Of a stretch of 49,681 nucleotides of DNA, positions 35,344 to 43,817 are shown piece by piece. The stretch covers positions 1 through 49,681 of the forward strand of contig CANFLP010000001.1 in assembly GCA_947447835.1 (NCBI GenBank). Reading direction: 5' to 3'. Under the pieces are notes generated by a model. That model did no database searches, was not told where the DNA came from, and saw nothing but the letters and a program-made list of their open reading frames with translations. The DNA is from Bacteroidota bacterium (GTDB lineage Bacteria > Bacteroidota > Bacteroidia > Chitinophagales > Chitinophagaceae). How positions within the stretch are numbered: the first letter of the stretch is position 1; each line of letters begins with the position of its first letter. A program made the translations under genes and the position numbers.

Positions 35344-36519
35344 TCGTTCAATAATTACAGCACTTGCACCACCTCCCCCATTACAGATAGCTGCAGCACC
35401 GTATTTGCCATTATTTTGTTGAAGTACATGAATTAGCGTAACCAGAATTCTTGCACCGCTACAACCTAAGGGATGACCTAATGAAACGGCACCCCCATTA
35501 ATATTTACCTTAGTAGCATCCAATTGTAATAATTGTGTATTCACTATTCCTACAACCGAGAATGCTTCATTAAATTCAAATGCACTTATATCAGCAGTAG
35601 TCAAATTTGCTTTGGCAAGTGCTTTAGGTATCGCTAAAGCAGGCGATGTGGTAAACCATTTAGGATCTTGTTCCGCATCGGCATAACTAATTATTTTGGC
35701 AATAGGATTTAAACCTAATTCTTTTACTTTTTCACCACTCATTAATACTAAAGCAGCAGCCCCATCATTCATAGTGCTCGCATTAGCAGCAGTTACAGTA
35801 CCCTCCTTACTAAAAGCAGGGTTTAATTGTGAAACCTTATCAAATTTTACATTAAAAGGTTCTTCGTCTTTTGAAATAACGATAGGATCTCCTTTACGTT
35901 GTGGAATAGTTACCGGAATAATTTCGGTTGCAAAAAGTCCTTTTTCAATTGCATTTTGAGATTTTTGATAACTAGCAATCGCAAAAGCATCTTGATCAGC
36001 TCTGGTAATATTATTTTCCTTTGCACATAAATCTGCAAAATTTCCCATCGCCACTTTATCATATGCATCTACTAAACCATCTTTTGCCAAACCGTCTTGC
36101 ATAGTTATGTCACCATATTTATTACCCCATCTTTGTGTTGTATTATAAAATGGCACATTGCTCATACTTTCCATGCCTCCCGCAATGATAATATCAGCAT
36201 CACCTAATAGTATATTTTGAGTAGCCATTGCAACCGCTTTCATGCCACTTGCGCAAACCTTATTAACAGTTGTAGCAATTACTTTATCAGGTAACCCAGC
36301 AGCTTTACTAGCCTGTCTTGCAGGTGCTTGACCTAATCCAGCTTGAATAACAGAACCCATTATCACTTCATCAATCAAATCTCCACTTACATTAATTTTA
36401 TCAATAGCTCCTTTAATAACTATCCCACCTAATTGAGTTGCCGATACACTGCTTAAACATCCACCAAATGAACCAATGGGTGTTCTAACAGCAGCAACGA
36501 TATAAACTTCCTTTGACAT
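35338..36519 (-). CDS. Acetyl-CoA C-acyltransferase (thiolase)
   Basis: The 393-residue thiolase has its catalytic residues in place: Cys89 in NKVCASGMKAV, His349 in SLGHPLGCSGAR and Cys379 in AAICNGGGGASA. The length and the motif MESMSNVPFY fit biosynthetic acetoacetyl-CoA thiolase, which joins or cleaves acetyl-CoA units in ketone-body, butyrate or beta-oxidation metabolism; the direction is not visible from sequence. It is the last gene of the topoisomerase IV operon, 44 nt after cvfB, and its stop overlaps that of ytxJ. Confidence 0.93.
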   Translation of the reverse strand: MSKEVYIVAAVRTPIGSFGGCLSSVSATQLGGIVIKGAIDKINVSGDLIDEVIMGSVIQAGLGQAPARQASKAAGLPDKVIATTVNKVCASGMKAVAMATQNILLGDADIIIAGGMESMSNVPFYNTTQRWGNKYGDITMQDGLAKDGLVDAYDKVAMGNFADLCAKENNITRADQDAFAIASYQKSQNAIEKGLFATEIIPVTIPQRKGDPIVISKDEEPFNVKFDKVSQLNPAFSKEGTVTAANASTMNDGAAALVLMSGEKVKELGLNPIAKIISYADAEQDPKWFTTSPALAIPKALAKANLTTADISAFEFNEAFSVVGIVNTQLLQLDATKVNINGGAVSLGHPLGCSGARILVTLIHVLQQNNGKYGAAAICNGGGGASAVIIERL

Positions 36520-36563
36520 ATATTAATAATTATCTATTGTAAAAATAAGTCTTTGCAAATTAA

Positions 36564-37463
36564 TTAATCCTGAGAAGCATCATCTGTTGGTGGCGTATTT
36601 GAAGCCTCTGGCGTAGTGGGTACTTCAGGTGCTAAACGAATACCACCGTCTTCGATAGTGATTAATTTAGACTTGTATAAAATACCAACATTCATTTTAA
36701 ATGCCTTTTTACTCATAGCAAAAAATGCATAAATATCTTCTGGACTTGACTTGTCATGGTATGGCAAAAATCCTTTATGTAATTTCAATAACTTGACAAT
36801 AGTTTGTTGGTCACCATCTAGTTTTTCAACACCTTGTTTACCAATACCAATATCCAACTTATTATCTTCTCTAATTTTCTTTATAAATGCTTCATCAATA
36901 AATTGACCAATATGTAAATGTGTAAATACTTCATTTTTATAAACTAATCCTTGGTGTACTTGATTTACAATTACTACATATCCAATTTCAGATTCACGAT
37001 ACACCTGCACTTTAACTTTTTCGCCTTCCTTAACCGTTAAAAAGTCATTGCTAATTTGATTGTCAATTTTTTCCGTTGCAGCTACCCTTCCCGTTTGCTT
37101 GTCAATATACAATTTCACTAAATACTTGCCTCCTAAGCGCATAGTAGATAATTGTTGAGAAGCTGGAACAAATACATCCTTCATTAAACCCCAGTCCATA
37201 AAAGCACCCTGGCGTGTTACCTCAACAACTTTTAATGCAGCGATATCCCCCACAACTGCAAAAGGTTCTTGTGTAGTAGCAATTAATCTGTTATCAGAAT
37301 CGTGATAAACAAATACACTAATTGTATCACCAACTTGTAAACCCGAAGGCACAAAACGTTTAGGCAATAAAATACCTTCGGCCCCATCGTCCATGTAAAA
37401 ACCAAAGTCTACCTTACGGTCTACGCGCATCAGATTAAATTGACCTACATTAATGGTTGACAT
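36564..37463 (-). CDS. cvfB: CvfB-type S1-domain RNA-binding protein
   Basis: The 299-residue protein matches the CvfB/YitL family. It starts with an S1-like domain (VDRKVDFGFYMDDGAEGILLPKRF), then repeats the pattern (VVEVTRQGAFMDWGLMKDVFVPASQQ and YVVIVNQVHQGLVYKNEVF). Near the C-terminus is a winged-helix-like segment (FLPYHDKSSPEDIYAFFAMS, KKAFKMNVGILYKSKLI). It ends in a Thr/Pro/Asp-rich tail that looks disordered. CvfB proteins bind RNA and influence virulence gene expression in staphylococci; the role here is unknown. It sits 37 nt after parC. Confidence 0.9.
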   Translation of the reverse strand: MSTINVGQFNLMRVDRKVDFGFYMDDGAEGILLPKRFVPSGLQVGDTISVFVYHDSDNRLIATTQEPFAVVGDIAALKVVEVTRQGAFMDWGLMKDVFVPASQQLSTMRLGGKYLVKLYIDKQTGRVAATEKIDNQISNDFLTVKEGEKVKVQVYRESEIGYVVIVNQVHQGLVYKNEVFTHLHIGQFIDEAFIKKIREDNKLDIGIGKQGVEKLDGDQQTIVKLLKLHKGFLPYHDKSSPEDIYAFFAMSKKAFKMNVGILYKSKLITIEDGGIRLAPEVPTTPEASNTPPTDDASQD

Positions 37464-37500
37464 GGCTTTTATTTTATGTTTTTAAACCCGAATTATAAAT

Positions 37501-40023
37501 TTAGAACAATTCTGGTTGTTCGTCGTTAGGATCTTTAATTACTACCTTGGTTTCCCATTCCATTTCGATAGATTTATTATAGTCGGTCAGTTTAGTACCC
37601 ACTGCTTTCCAACCCATAATATCAACAATCTTACTTACTTTAAACTTTGCTTTTCTAATTTGAGCACCTTTACCTGTATTCACCACTAAAATAGGCTCTA
37701 TTGATGTAGATACTGCTGCTAAGTAGTTACCATCACCTTCCTTGATACAACTAAAAGGGGATCTTAAAGTAGTAGTCTCTATCTTAAAACGTTTAATATT
37801 AAATTGAAGCTTGTCTTTATCCAAGTATACAGCTGTGACAATCTTTTCAGGGTTAAACTTTTCAATACTTAATACTTTCTCAGGATCAAATCTTTGAGAT
37901 TGTTCGGTGTCTATCACTTCATAATATCCATCCTTAGTAAATACCAATAATTTTTCGTCTTCGAAAGTGCCTAAGTAGATACCCTTTTCTTCATTATTCA
38001 AACGGCCAAACTTGTCGTCGAACCAAAGCTTACGACCAACCAAGGTACTCTTACCTGCTTCTTTTAAACGAACTGTTTTAATAGGATATTTAGTAACCTG
38101 ATTGCCGACACTACTTCGACCTTTCACTTCTAAAGTTTCAAAATAGAAATCAAATTCTTTAATACGTGCAGAGCAATTTGGACTTAGAATAATTTTAACC
38201 GATTCAGCTTCCCCATTTGCATTCACCGACATATAATGCACTTTGGACTTTTCTAAACTCTTAGCTAATGGGTACTCCTTATCGCGGGTAACACCTGTAA
38301 CATTAAATCTTTTTGCATAACTAATTCCACTTGCTCCATCTACATAAACCATATTATAGGTAGTACGCTCGTCGTTCTTTTGGAATACTGCAGCATGTAT
38401 TATATCCTTGCCTATAAATACCTTATCTGAAACTTTCACCACTTTCATGATACCAGATTTGGTAAAAGCAATAATATCATCATAGTCGGTACAATCACAA
38501 AGGAATTCGTCTTTCTTTAAACTAGTGCCAATAAAACCTTCTGCTTTATTTATGTAAAGCTTAGTATTTGCAATGGCAACTTGTTTAACCTGGATAGTAT
38601 CAAATTCTTTTATCTCTGTTTTACGTTCTTTACCCTTTCCGTATTTCTTTTGCAAGTTCTCGTAATAACTAACCGCATAGTCAACCAAATTTTCTAAATG
38701 ATGTTTGGTTTCTTTAATGTCAGCTTCGATTCCTTTAATTTGTTGAATTAAGTCTTCAATATCTAATTTATAAATACGTCTTACAGGCTTGTCAGTCAAC
38801 TTTAATAAATCGGCACGTTCTATTGGTTTTTTGAATTTCTTTTTAAATGGTTCAAATGCTTTATCAATAGCATCAATTACTTTTTCCCAGTTCAAATGTT
38901 TTTTCTCTAATTCTTGGTAAATCTTTTCTTCGAAAAATATTTTTTCCAAGCTAGTAAAATGCCATTTGTCTTCTAATTCTTTTAATTGAATTTCAAGCTC
39001 CGCTTTTAGTAAAGCTTTAGTATGGTCTACCGAATATTTAAGCAAATCAGATGCGCCTAAAAATTGGGGTCTATTGTCAACAATTACACAAGCATTTGGA
39101 GAAAGACTTATTTCACAATCAGTAAAAGCATATAATGCATCAATAGTTATATCTGGAGAAATGCCAGTTGCTAAATCAATTTGAATTTCAACTTCTGCAG
39201 CAGTTACGTCGGTTACTTTTTTAATTTTGATTTTACCTTGGTCATTTGCCTTAGTAATACTTTCCATTAATTGTGTTGTAGTAACACTATATGGAACGTC
39301 TTTTATTAATAAAGTCTTTTTATCTAACTCTTCGATATGCGCGCGGACTCTTACTTTACCTCCACGTCTACCATCGTTGTAATTAGAAGCATCAATCATG
39401 CCACCCGTTTGAAAATCTGGCAATAATTCAAATTTACGTCCTCTTAAATGTTTGATACTTGCCTCTAATAGTTCATTAAAATTATGAGGAAGAATTTTAG
39501 TAGATAAACCTACCGCAATACCATCAGCACCTTGTGCTAACAATAAAGGGAACTTCATTGGTAAGGTTACAGGTTCGTTTTTACGACCATCATAACTTAA
39601 TGCCCACTCTGTAGTCTTGGCATTGAATGCAACATCCAAAGCGAATTTACTTAAACGTGCTTCAATATATCTTGATGCCGCAGCTGAATCACCCGTGCGC
39701 ACATCACCCCAATTACCTTGTGTTTCTACTAATAAATTCTTTTGACCAATATTCACCAATGCATCTCCAATACTTGCATCACCATGAGGGTGATACTGCA
39801 TACTTTGACCAATGATGTTAGCTACTTTGTTGAATCTTCCATCATCCATTTCCTTCATGGCGTGTAAGATTCTACGTTGTACTGGTTTTAATCCGTCTTC
39901 TATTGCAGGTACCGCTCTTTCTAAAATAACATAAGATGCATAGTCCAAGAACCAGTTTTTATACTGCCCTTGAACACCCGATTCGTTTTCCGTTACTCTA
40001 CTTAAATTTTTCTCTTTTGCCAT
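37501..40023 (-). CDS. parC: DNA topoisomerase IV subunit A
   Basis: The 840-residue type IIA topoisomerase A subunit breaks and rejoins DNA to decatenate daughter chromosomes. The catalytic Tyr is in SAAASRYIEARLS. The CAP/winged-helix region has LKPVQRRILHAM and YHPHGDASIGDALV, and after a coiled coil (KDELEDKWHFT to HHLENLVDYAV) comes the C-terminal beta-pinwheel. No GyrA box is seen, and parE is in the same operon, so ParC is preferred over GyrA. At the position of GyrA Ser83 (just after HPHGD) there is Ala. The downstream genes cvfB and thiolase probably share the transcript. Confidence 0.93.
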   Translation of the reverse strand: MAKEKNLSRVTENESGVQGQYKNWFLDYASYVILERAVPAIEDGLKPVQRRILHAMKEMDDGRFNKVANIIGQSMQYHPHGDASIGDALVNIGQKNLLVETQGNWGDVRTGDSAAASRYIEARLSKFALDVAFNAKTTEWALSYDGRKNEPVTLPMKFPLLLAQGADGIAVGLSTKILPHNFNELLEASIKHLRGRKFELLPDFQTGGMIDASNYNDGRRGGKVRVRAHIEELDKKTLLIKDVPYSVTTTQLMESITKANDQGKIKIKKVTDVTAAEVEIQIDLATGISPDITIDALYAFTDCEISLSPNACVIVDNRPQFLGASDLLKYSVDHTKALLKAELEIQLKELEDKWHFTSLEKIFFEEKIYQELEKKHLNWEKVIDAIDKAFEPFKKKFKKPIERADLLKLTDKPVRRIYKLDIEDLIQQIKGIEADIKETKHHLENLVDYAVSYYENLQKKYGKGKERKTEIKEFDTIQVKQVAIANTKLYINKAEGFIGTSLKKDEFLCDCTDYDDIIAFTKSGIMKVVKVSDKVFIGKDIIHAAVFQKNDERTTYNMVYVDGASGISYAKRFNVTGVTRDKEYPLAKSLEKSKVHYMSVNANGEAESVKIILSPNCSARIKEFDFYFETLEVKGRSSVGNQVTKYPIKTVRLKEAGKSTLVGRKLWFDDKFGRLNNEEKGIYLGTFEDEKLLVFTKDGYYEVIDTEQSQRFDPEKVLSIEKFNPEKIVTAVYLDKDKLQFNIKRFKIETTTLRSPFSCIKEGDGNYLAAVSTSIEPILVVNTGKGAQIRKAKFKVSKIVDIMGWKAVGTKLTDYNKSIEMEWETKVVIKDPNDEQPELF

Positions 40024-40044
40024 ATTTGTAATTACTTAGAACCA

Positions 40045-40413
40045 TTATAGTCGATAAGTGTCTTCACTACCGTCTTTTAAACTATTTAATTCGACAAAAA
40101 CAATATCCGTGATTGCAGTTAACTCATGCCATACATTGGCATTTATTAAAACCCTAGTGGGTGCATTCAAGGTTACGGTCTCCTCTGTATTTTTATCCAA
40201 ATCTTTCCAATGCAATGTTGCTGAACCTTGCACTAAAAGCATGTCTTCCGGATTTTTACCAGCCGAAATGCCTTTATGGTAATGCTGACCACTTACCGTT
40301 CCTGCTTTTCGATAGACTAATAAAAATTCGCCTGTTCGGTCTGTACTAAAATAATGAAGTGCACCACGTTCATCTACTGCTTTAACATCTATTGAACTAA
40401 TTGTTACACTCAT
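40045..40413 (-). CDS. Small cupin-fold protein
   Basis: The 122-residue single-domain cupin has a first motif GQHYHKGISAGKNPEDMLLVQG, which supplies His and Glu/Asp ligands, and a second motif ending in VLINANVWHELTAI. The overall pattern is close to WxcM/FdtA-type sugar epimerase or isomerase cupins and to polysaccharide-biosynthesis C-terminal domains, but no partner gene for such a pathway is near. It lies between the DUF1835 gene (11-nt gap) and parC (21-nt gap) and belongs to the topoisomerase IV operon. Substrate and activity are unknown. Confidence 0.75.
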   Translation of the reverse strand: MSVTISSIDVKAVDERGALHYFSTDRTGEFLLVYRKAGTVSGQHYHKGISAGKNPEDMLLVQGSATLHWKDLDKNTEETVTLNAPTRVLINANVWHELTAITDIVFVELNSLKDGSEDTYRL

Positions 40414-40424
40414 TATTGTATTAT

Positions 40425-41264
40425 TTATGCTTCAACAGTTTCAACAATTGTTGTTGATCCACCTGGCATTTGTACGACCATATCTTTCCAACCTTTTGCC
40501 CAATCACCTACAAAAACAATTTTACCCTCATCGGCCAATGCCTTTAAACGATAAACAATAAACGCATCACCCAATTTCACTTTTAACTTTCCCATGATAT
40601 TAGACAAAGCACTTGGTAATTTTTGAGCGTTCTTAGTAAGTAAAGACAAAATCTCTTTGTCGTAGCAGCCAATATTTAAACTGACTAATTTTTTACCACC
40701 TTCTAAAAAACGAACACCTTCATTTTCAACACATAACTTCTTCCACTCATCTGGATCTAATTCAAATTCACTTAAAGTAATAGGGCGAGCTAATTTCTTG
40801 GCTTTTAAAAATTCTTTAGGTTGAATTTGACTCAAATAAGTTGGGTAAAACAATTGTCCTTTTTCATTTAAGAAAGGAAGATTGTTTAAATACAAAACTT
40901 GAATACGACCTTGGTATTCTTTAAACTGACTCATGAACCAGTAATAGCCAGATACATCATGCGCATTCTGTCCCATCCATATCCAAATGACTTCGTTCTC
41001 GTCATGAGTTAATGCATTGGATAATTGATGTACCGTTAATTTATCATCTACGATATCTAACTGATCCACGTATGGAGATGCCTCCAAAACTTTCAACCAC
41101 CAATCACGACGTGCTTGATAACCTTCGGTTTCATAAATATCTTGTAATGGACCTACAGCATAGTCATCCTTTATCTCAATAACTTTACCTGACAAGGTCT
41201 CGTCCAATTCAATGGCGGCTTCTAATGCAGCAATATCTGCTGTGTTAAACACTAAGTGTATCAT
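40425..41264 (-). CDS. DUF1835/DUF3658 protein overlapping parE
   Basis: The 279-residue protein begins with a DUF1835 domain (MIHLVFNTADIAALEAAIEL, DDYAVGPLQDIYETEGY, VIWIWMGQNAHDVSGYYW) and continues into a DUF3658-like C-terminal half (KKLCVENEGVRFLEG, YRLKALADEGKIVFVGDW). Neither domain has a firmly established function. The fold resembles a small nucleotide or phosphate-binding alpha/beta domain, which is inference. The first 20 nt overlap the end of parE in another frame, and a cupin gene follows 11 nt on, so translation is probably coupled to ParE. Confidence 0.85.
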   Translation of the reverse strand: MIHLVFNTADIAALEAAIELDETLSGKVIEIKDDYAVGPLQDIYETEGYQARRDWWLKVLEASPYVDQLDIVDDKLTVHQLSNALTHDENEVIWIWMGQNAHDVSGYYWFMSQFKEYQGRIQVLYLNNLPFLNEKGQLFYPTYLSQIQPKEFLKAKKLARPITLSEFELDPDEWKKLCVENEGVRFLEGGKKLVSLNIGCYDKEILSLLTKNAQKLPSALSNIMGKLKVKLGDAFIVYRLKALADEGKIVFVGDWAKGWKDMVVQMPGGSTTIVETVEA

Positions 41265-43140
41265 GCGCTTTATCTAATTCTACTTTTAAATTATTGATAA
41301 TAAAATCTTGTCTTTCAGGAGAGTTTTTACCCATATAATATTCCAACAAATGTTGAATATGATCACCTTGTTCCAAGATGACTGGTGCTAATTTTATATC
41401 AGCATTAATAAACTTGCCAAACTCTTCGGGACTAATCTCACCTAAACCCTTAAATCTAGTGATTTCTGGCTTGCTTCCTAATTCACTAATTGCTTTTTGT
41501 TTTTCACTTTCGTCGTAACAATAAATAGTCTTTTGTTTATTACGCACTCGGAACAATGGAGTTTCTAAAACAAATACGTGGCCTCTTTTAACTAGGTCTG
41601 GGAAGAATTGTAAAAAGAAGGTAAGCATCAACAAGCGTATATGCATTCCATCTACGTCCGCATCTGTTGCAATTACAATATTGTTATAACGCAAGCCTTC
41701 TAAACCATCTTCAATATTTAGGGCATGTTGTAATAAATTAAATTCCTCGTTTTCGTAAACCACTTTCTTTGTTAACCCAAATGCATTCAATGGTTTACCT
41801 CTTAAGCTAAATACCGCTTGGGTATCAACATTACGAGATTTAGTGATACTTCCACTTGCTGAGTCACCCTCCGTAATAAATAAGGTACTTGCTTTTTGTG
41901 TAGCAATAAACATTTCCTTATTCTTTGCTGGTAAATCATCGCTTAAATGCACACGACAATCTCTTAATTTCTTATTATGCAAATTGGCTTTCTTCGCACG
42001 TTCATTGGCTAACTTTTTTATACCCGCCAATTCCTTACGTTCACGCTCGTTTTGTTCTATGCGCTTTTTTAATGCCTCTGCAACAGCCGAGTTACGATGT
42101 AAGAAATTATCTAATTCTTTTGATAAAAATTCAGTGACAAAATTCTTCATACTTGGGCCGCCATCAGCAACGTTCTGAGAGCCTAATTTAGTTTTGGTCT
42201 GACTTTCAAATACAGGTTCTTGCACACGAACTGAAACAGCCGCCACAATACTTGTCCTAATATCTGAAGCCTCATAATCTTTCTTATAAAAATCACGGAT
42301 TACTTTTACATAAGCTTCTCTAAAAGCTTGTTGGTGCGTACCTCCTTGTGTGGTATACTGACCATTTACAAAAGAGAAGATGTCTTCACCATAATCGTTA
42401 TTATGAGAAATAGCCACCTCAATATCCTCAGCACTTAAATGTACAATTGGGTATCTTAATTCGTCAGGATTGGTTTTGCGTTCTAATAAATCTAATAAAC
42501 CATTTTTACTAACAAACTTTTTATCATTGAAATGAATTACTAAACCAGCATTCAGATAACAATAGTTCCAAAGTTGACTTTCAATATATTCGTAAATGAA
42601 ATGATAGTTTTTAAACACCGTTGAGTCTGGTGTAAAACATACTAAAGTACCATTTGACTCAGTAGTTTTTGTTTCTTTAGTCTCATTTATAAGAAGACCC
42701 TTTTGAAAAGTAGCGGATCTACACTTTCCCTCTCTAAAAGCAGTTACTGTAAAATCCTCACTTAATGCGTTCACTGCTTTGGTACCCACACCATTCAAAC
42801 CTACCGATTTTTGGAAAGCCTTACTATCGTATTTCGCACCCGTATTGATCTTACTAACTACGTCTACAATTTTCCCCAAGGGAATACCGCGACCATAATC
42901 TCGGATAGTTACGGTTTTATCTTGAATAGAAATTTCTACCTGCTTACCATAACCCATGGTGTGTTCATCAATACAGTTATCTATTACTTCTTTAATTAAT
43001 ACGTAAATGCCATCATCAGGTGCTGTACCATCACCTAACTTTCCAATATACATACCCGGACGTAAACGTATATGTTCTTTCCAGTCTAATGACCTAATAG
43101 AGTCTTCGTTATATTCTGATGCAATCTTTGCTTCTGCCAT
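41245..43140 (-). CDS. parE: DNA topoisomerase IV subunit B
   Basis: The 631-residue GHKL ATPase B subunit works with ParC. Motifs in order: the ATP-binding Asn/Asp region EVIDNCIDEHTMGYG, the ATP lid GLNGVGTKAVNALS, the TOPRIM Glu in TEGDSASGS, DADVDGMHIRLLMLTFF with the metal-binding Asp residues, and the C-terminal RFKGLGEISPEEF with EYYMGKNSPERQDF. I use the ATG at 43140 (MAEAKIASEYNED); the frame extends three codons further to a TTG, which is less likely. It heads the six-gene operon behind a near-consensus promoter, and its leader holds a GGGCAT/ATGCCC palindrome. Confidence 0.95.
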   Translation of the reverse strand: MAEAKIASEYNEDSIRSLDWKEHIRLRPGMYIGKLGDGTAPDDGIYVLIKEVIDNCIDEHTMGYGKQVEISIQDKTVTIRDYGRGIPLGKIVDVVSKINTGAKYDSKAFQKSVGLNGVGTKAVNALSEDFTVTAFREGKCRSATFQKGLLINETKETKTTESNGTLVCFTPDSTVFKNYHFIYEYIESQLWNYCYLNAGLVIHFNDKKFVSKNGLLDLLERKTNPDELRYPIVHLSAEDIEVAISHNNDYGEDIFSFVNGQYTTQGGTHQQAFREAYVKVIRDFYKKDYEASDIRTSIVAAVSVRVQEPVFESQTKTKLGSQNVADGGPSMKNFVTEFLSKELDNFLHRNSAVAEALKKRIEQNERERKELAGIKKLANERAKKANLHNKKLRDCRVHLSDDLPAKNKEMFIATQKASTLFITEGDSASGSITKSRNVDTQAVFSLRGKPLNAFGLTKKVVYENEEFNLLQHALNIEDGLEGLRYNNIVIATDADVDGMHIRLLMLTFFLQFFPDLVKRGHVFVLETPLFRVRNKQKTIYCYDESEKQKAISELGSKPEITRFKGLGEISPEEFGKFINADIKLAPVILEQGDHIQHLLEYYMGKNSPERQDFIINNLKVELDKAHDTLSV

Positions 43141-43157
43141 AATTATCAATACTTTAT

Positions 43158-43172
43158 GGGCATAAAATGCCC
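43158..43172 (-). promoter_or_regulatory. Palindrome in the parE leader (candidate operator or 5' hairpin)
   Basis: GGGCAT-AAA-ATGCCC is a 15-bp perfect palindrome except for its 3-nt centre. It starts about 6 nt after the expected transcription start and ends 17 nt before the parE ATG, so it can act as a repressor site on DNA or as a small hairpin in the mRNA leader. Confidence 0.5.
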
Positions 43173-43183
43173 TAGTCTAGCTG

Positions 43184-43213
43184 CAAATCTAATTCTCAAA
43201 CCTACTTAAGCAA
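43184..43213 (-). promoter_or_regulatory. Promoter of the parE operon
   Basis: On the minus strand TTG (43213-43211) is followed after 19 nt by TAGATTTG (43191-43184), a near-perfect Bacteroidota -33/-7 pair. The expected start of transcription is near 43178, giving a leader of about 38 nt. Confidence 0.75.
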
Positions 43214-43238
43214 TCTAAAAAGATGCAAAAATGGGCAA

Positions 43239-43799
43239 ATGTGGATAAAAGGATTTATGCATTATCTTTATCCCATCAAAAACGAAGCAACATATCCTAT
43301 TGTAGACCTTGAATTCATAAAAAACAAGGCAATTGAGTTAGAAGCAGAAAACCTTGAATTCCAGGATTTTTTAAGGAATTTGGACAGTTTAAGCTTAGAT
43401 AAAGCCGTTTTTGAGCTTTCCGAAGCCATTTCACCTAAAATTGAATGTACCGACTGTGGCAACTGCTGCAAAAGTCTGATGGTGAATATAGACGAAGCTG
43501 AAGCCAACCATTTATCCGCACATTTAGGACAAACCAGGGCCGAATTTGATGAAAAGTACCTAGACAAAGGTGAATCAGGCAGAATGGTCGTAAATGCCAT
43601 ACCCTGCCATTTTTTAGTAGGAAACAGTTGTAGTGTATATAGCCATCGTTTTGCTGGATGTAAAGAATTCCCTGCCTTTCATGTCCCAGATTTTAATAAA
43701 AGGTTATTTACAACCTATATGCATTACGATAGATGCCCAATTATTTTCAATGTAATTGAAGCCTTAAAAGTGGATGCTGGTTTTAAAGCCATTTCATAA
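43239..43799 (+). CDS. YkgJ-type cysteine-cluster protein
   Basis: The 186-residue protein has the CxxC(x)CC cluster CTDCGNCCKS, then CHFLVGNSCSVYSHRFAGCKEFP, marking the YkgJ/CxxCxxCC family (UPF0153), a predicted Fe-S or zinc protein. The later DRCPIIFNVIEAL is also typical. No function is established. ATG 43239 is used; an in-frame ATG 18 nt later is possible. It is divergent from parE and 18 nt before the NamZ-type gene, with which it is probably co-transcribed. Confidence 0.85.
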   Translation: MWIKGFMHYLYPIKNEATYPIVDLEFIKNKAIELEAENLEFQDFLRNLDSLSLDKAVFELSEAISPKIECTDCGNCCKSLMVNIDEAEANHLSAHLGQTRAEFDEKYLDKGESGRMVVNAIPCHFLVGNSCSVYSHRFAGCKEFPAFHVPDFNKRLFTTYMHYDRCPIIFNVIEALKVDAGFKAIS

Positions 43800-43817
43800 T
43801 TTCATATCACTTAATTT

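Noticed and set aside
43141..43149. TTG start for parE three codons upstream
   Set aside because: ATG 43140 matches the family start and is the stronger codon.
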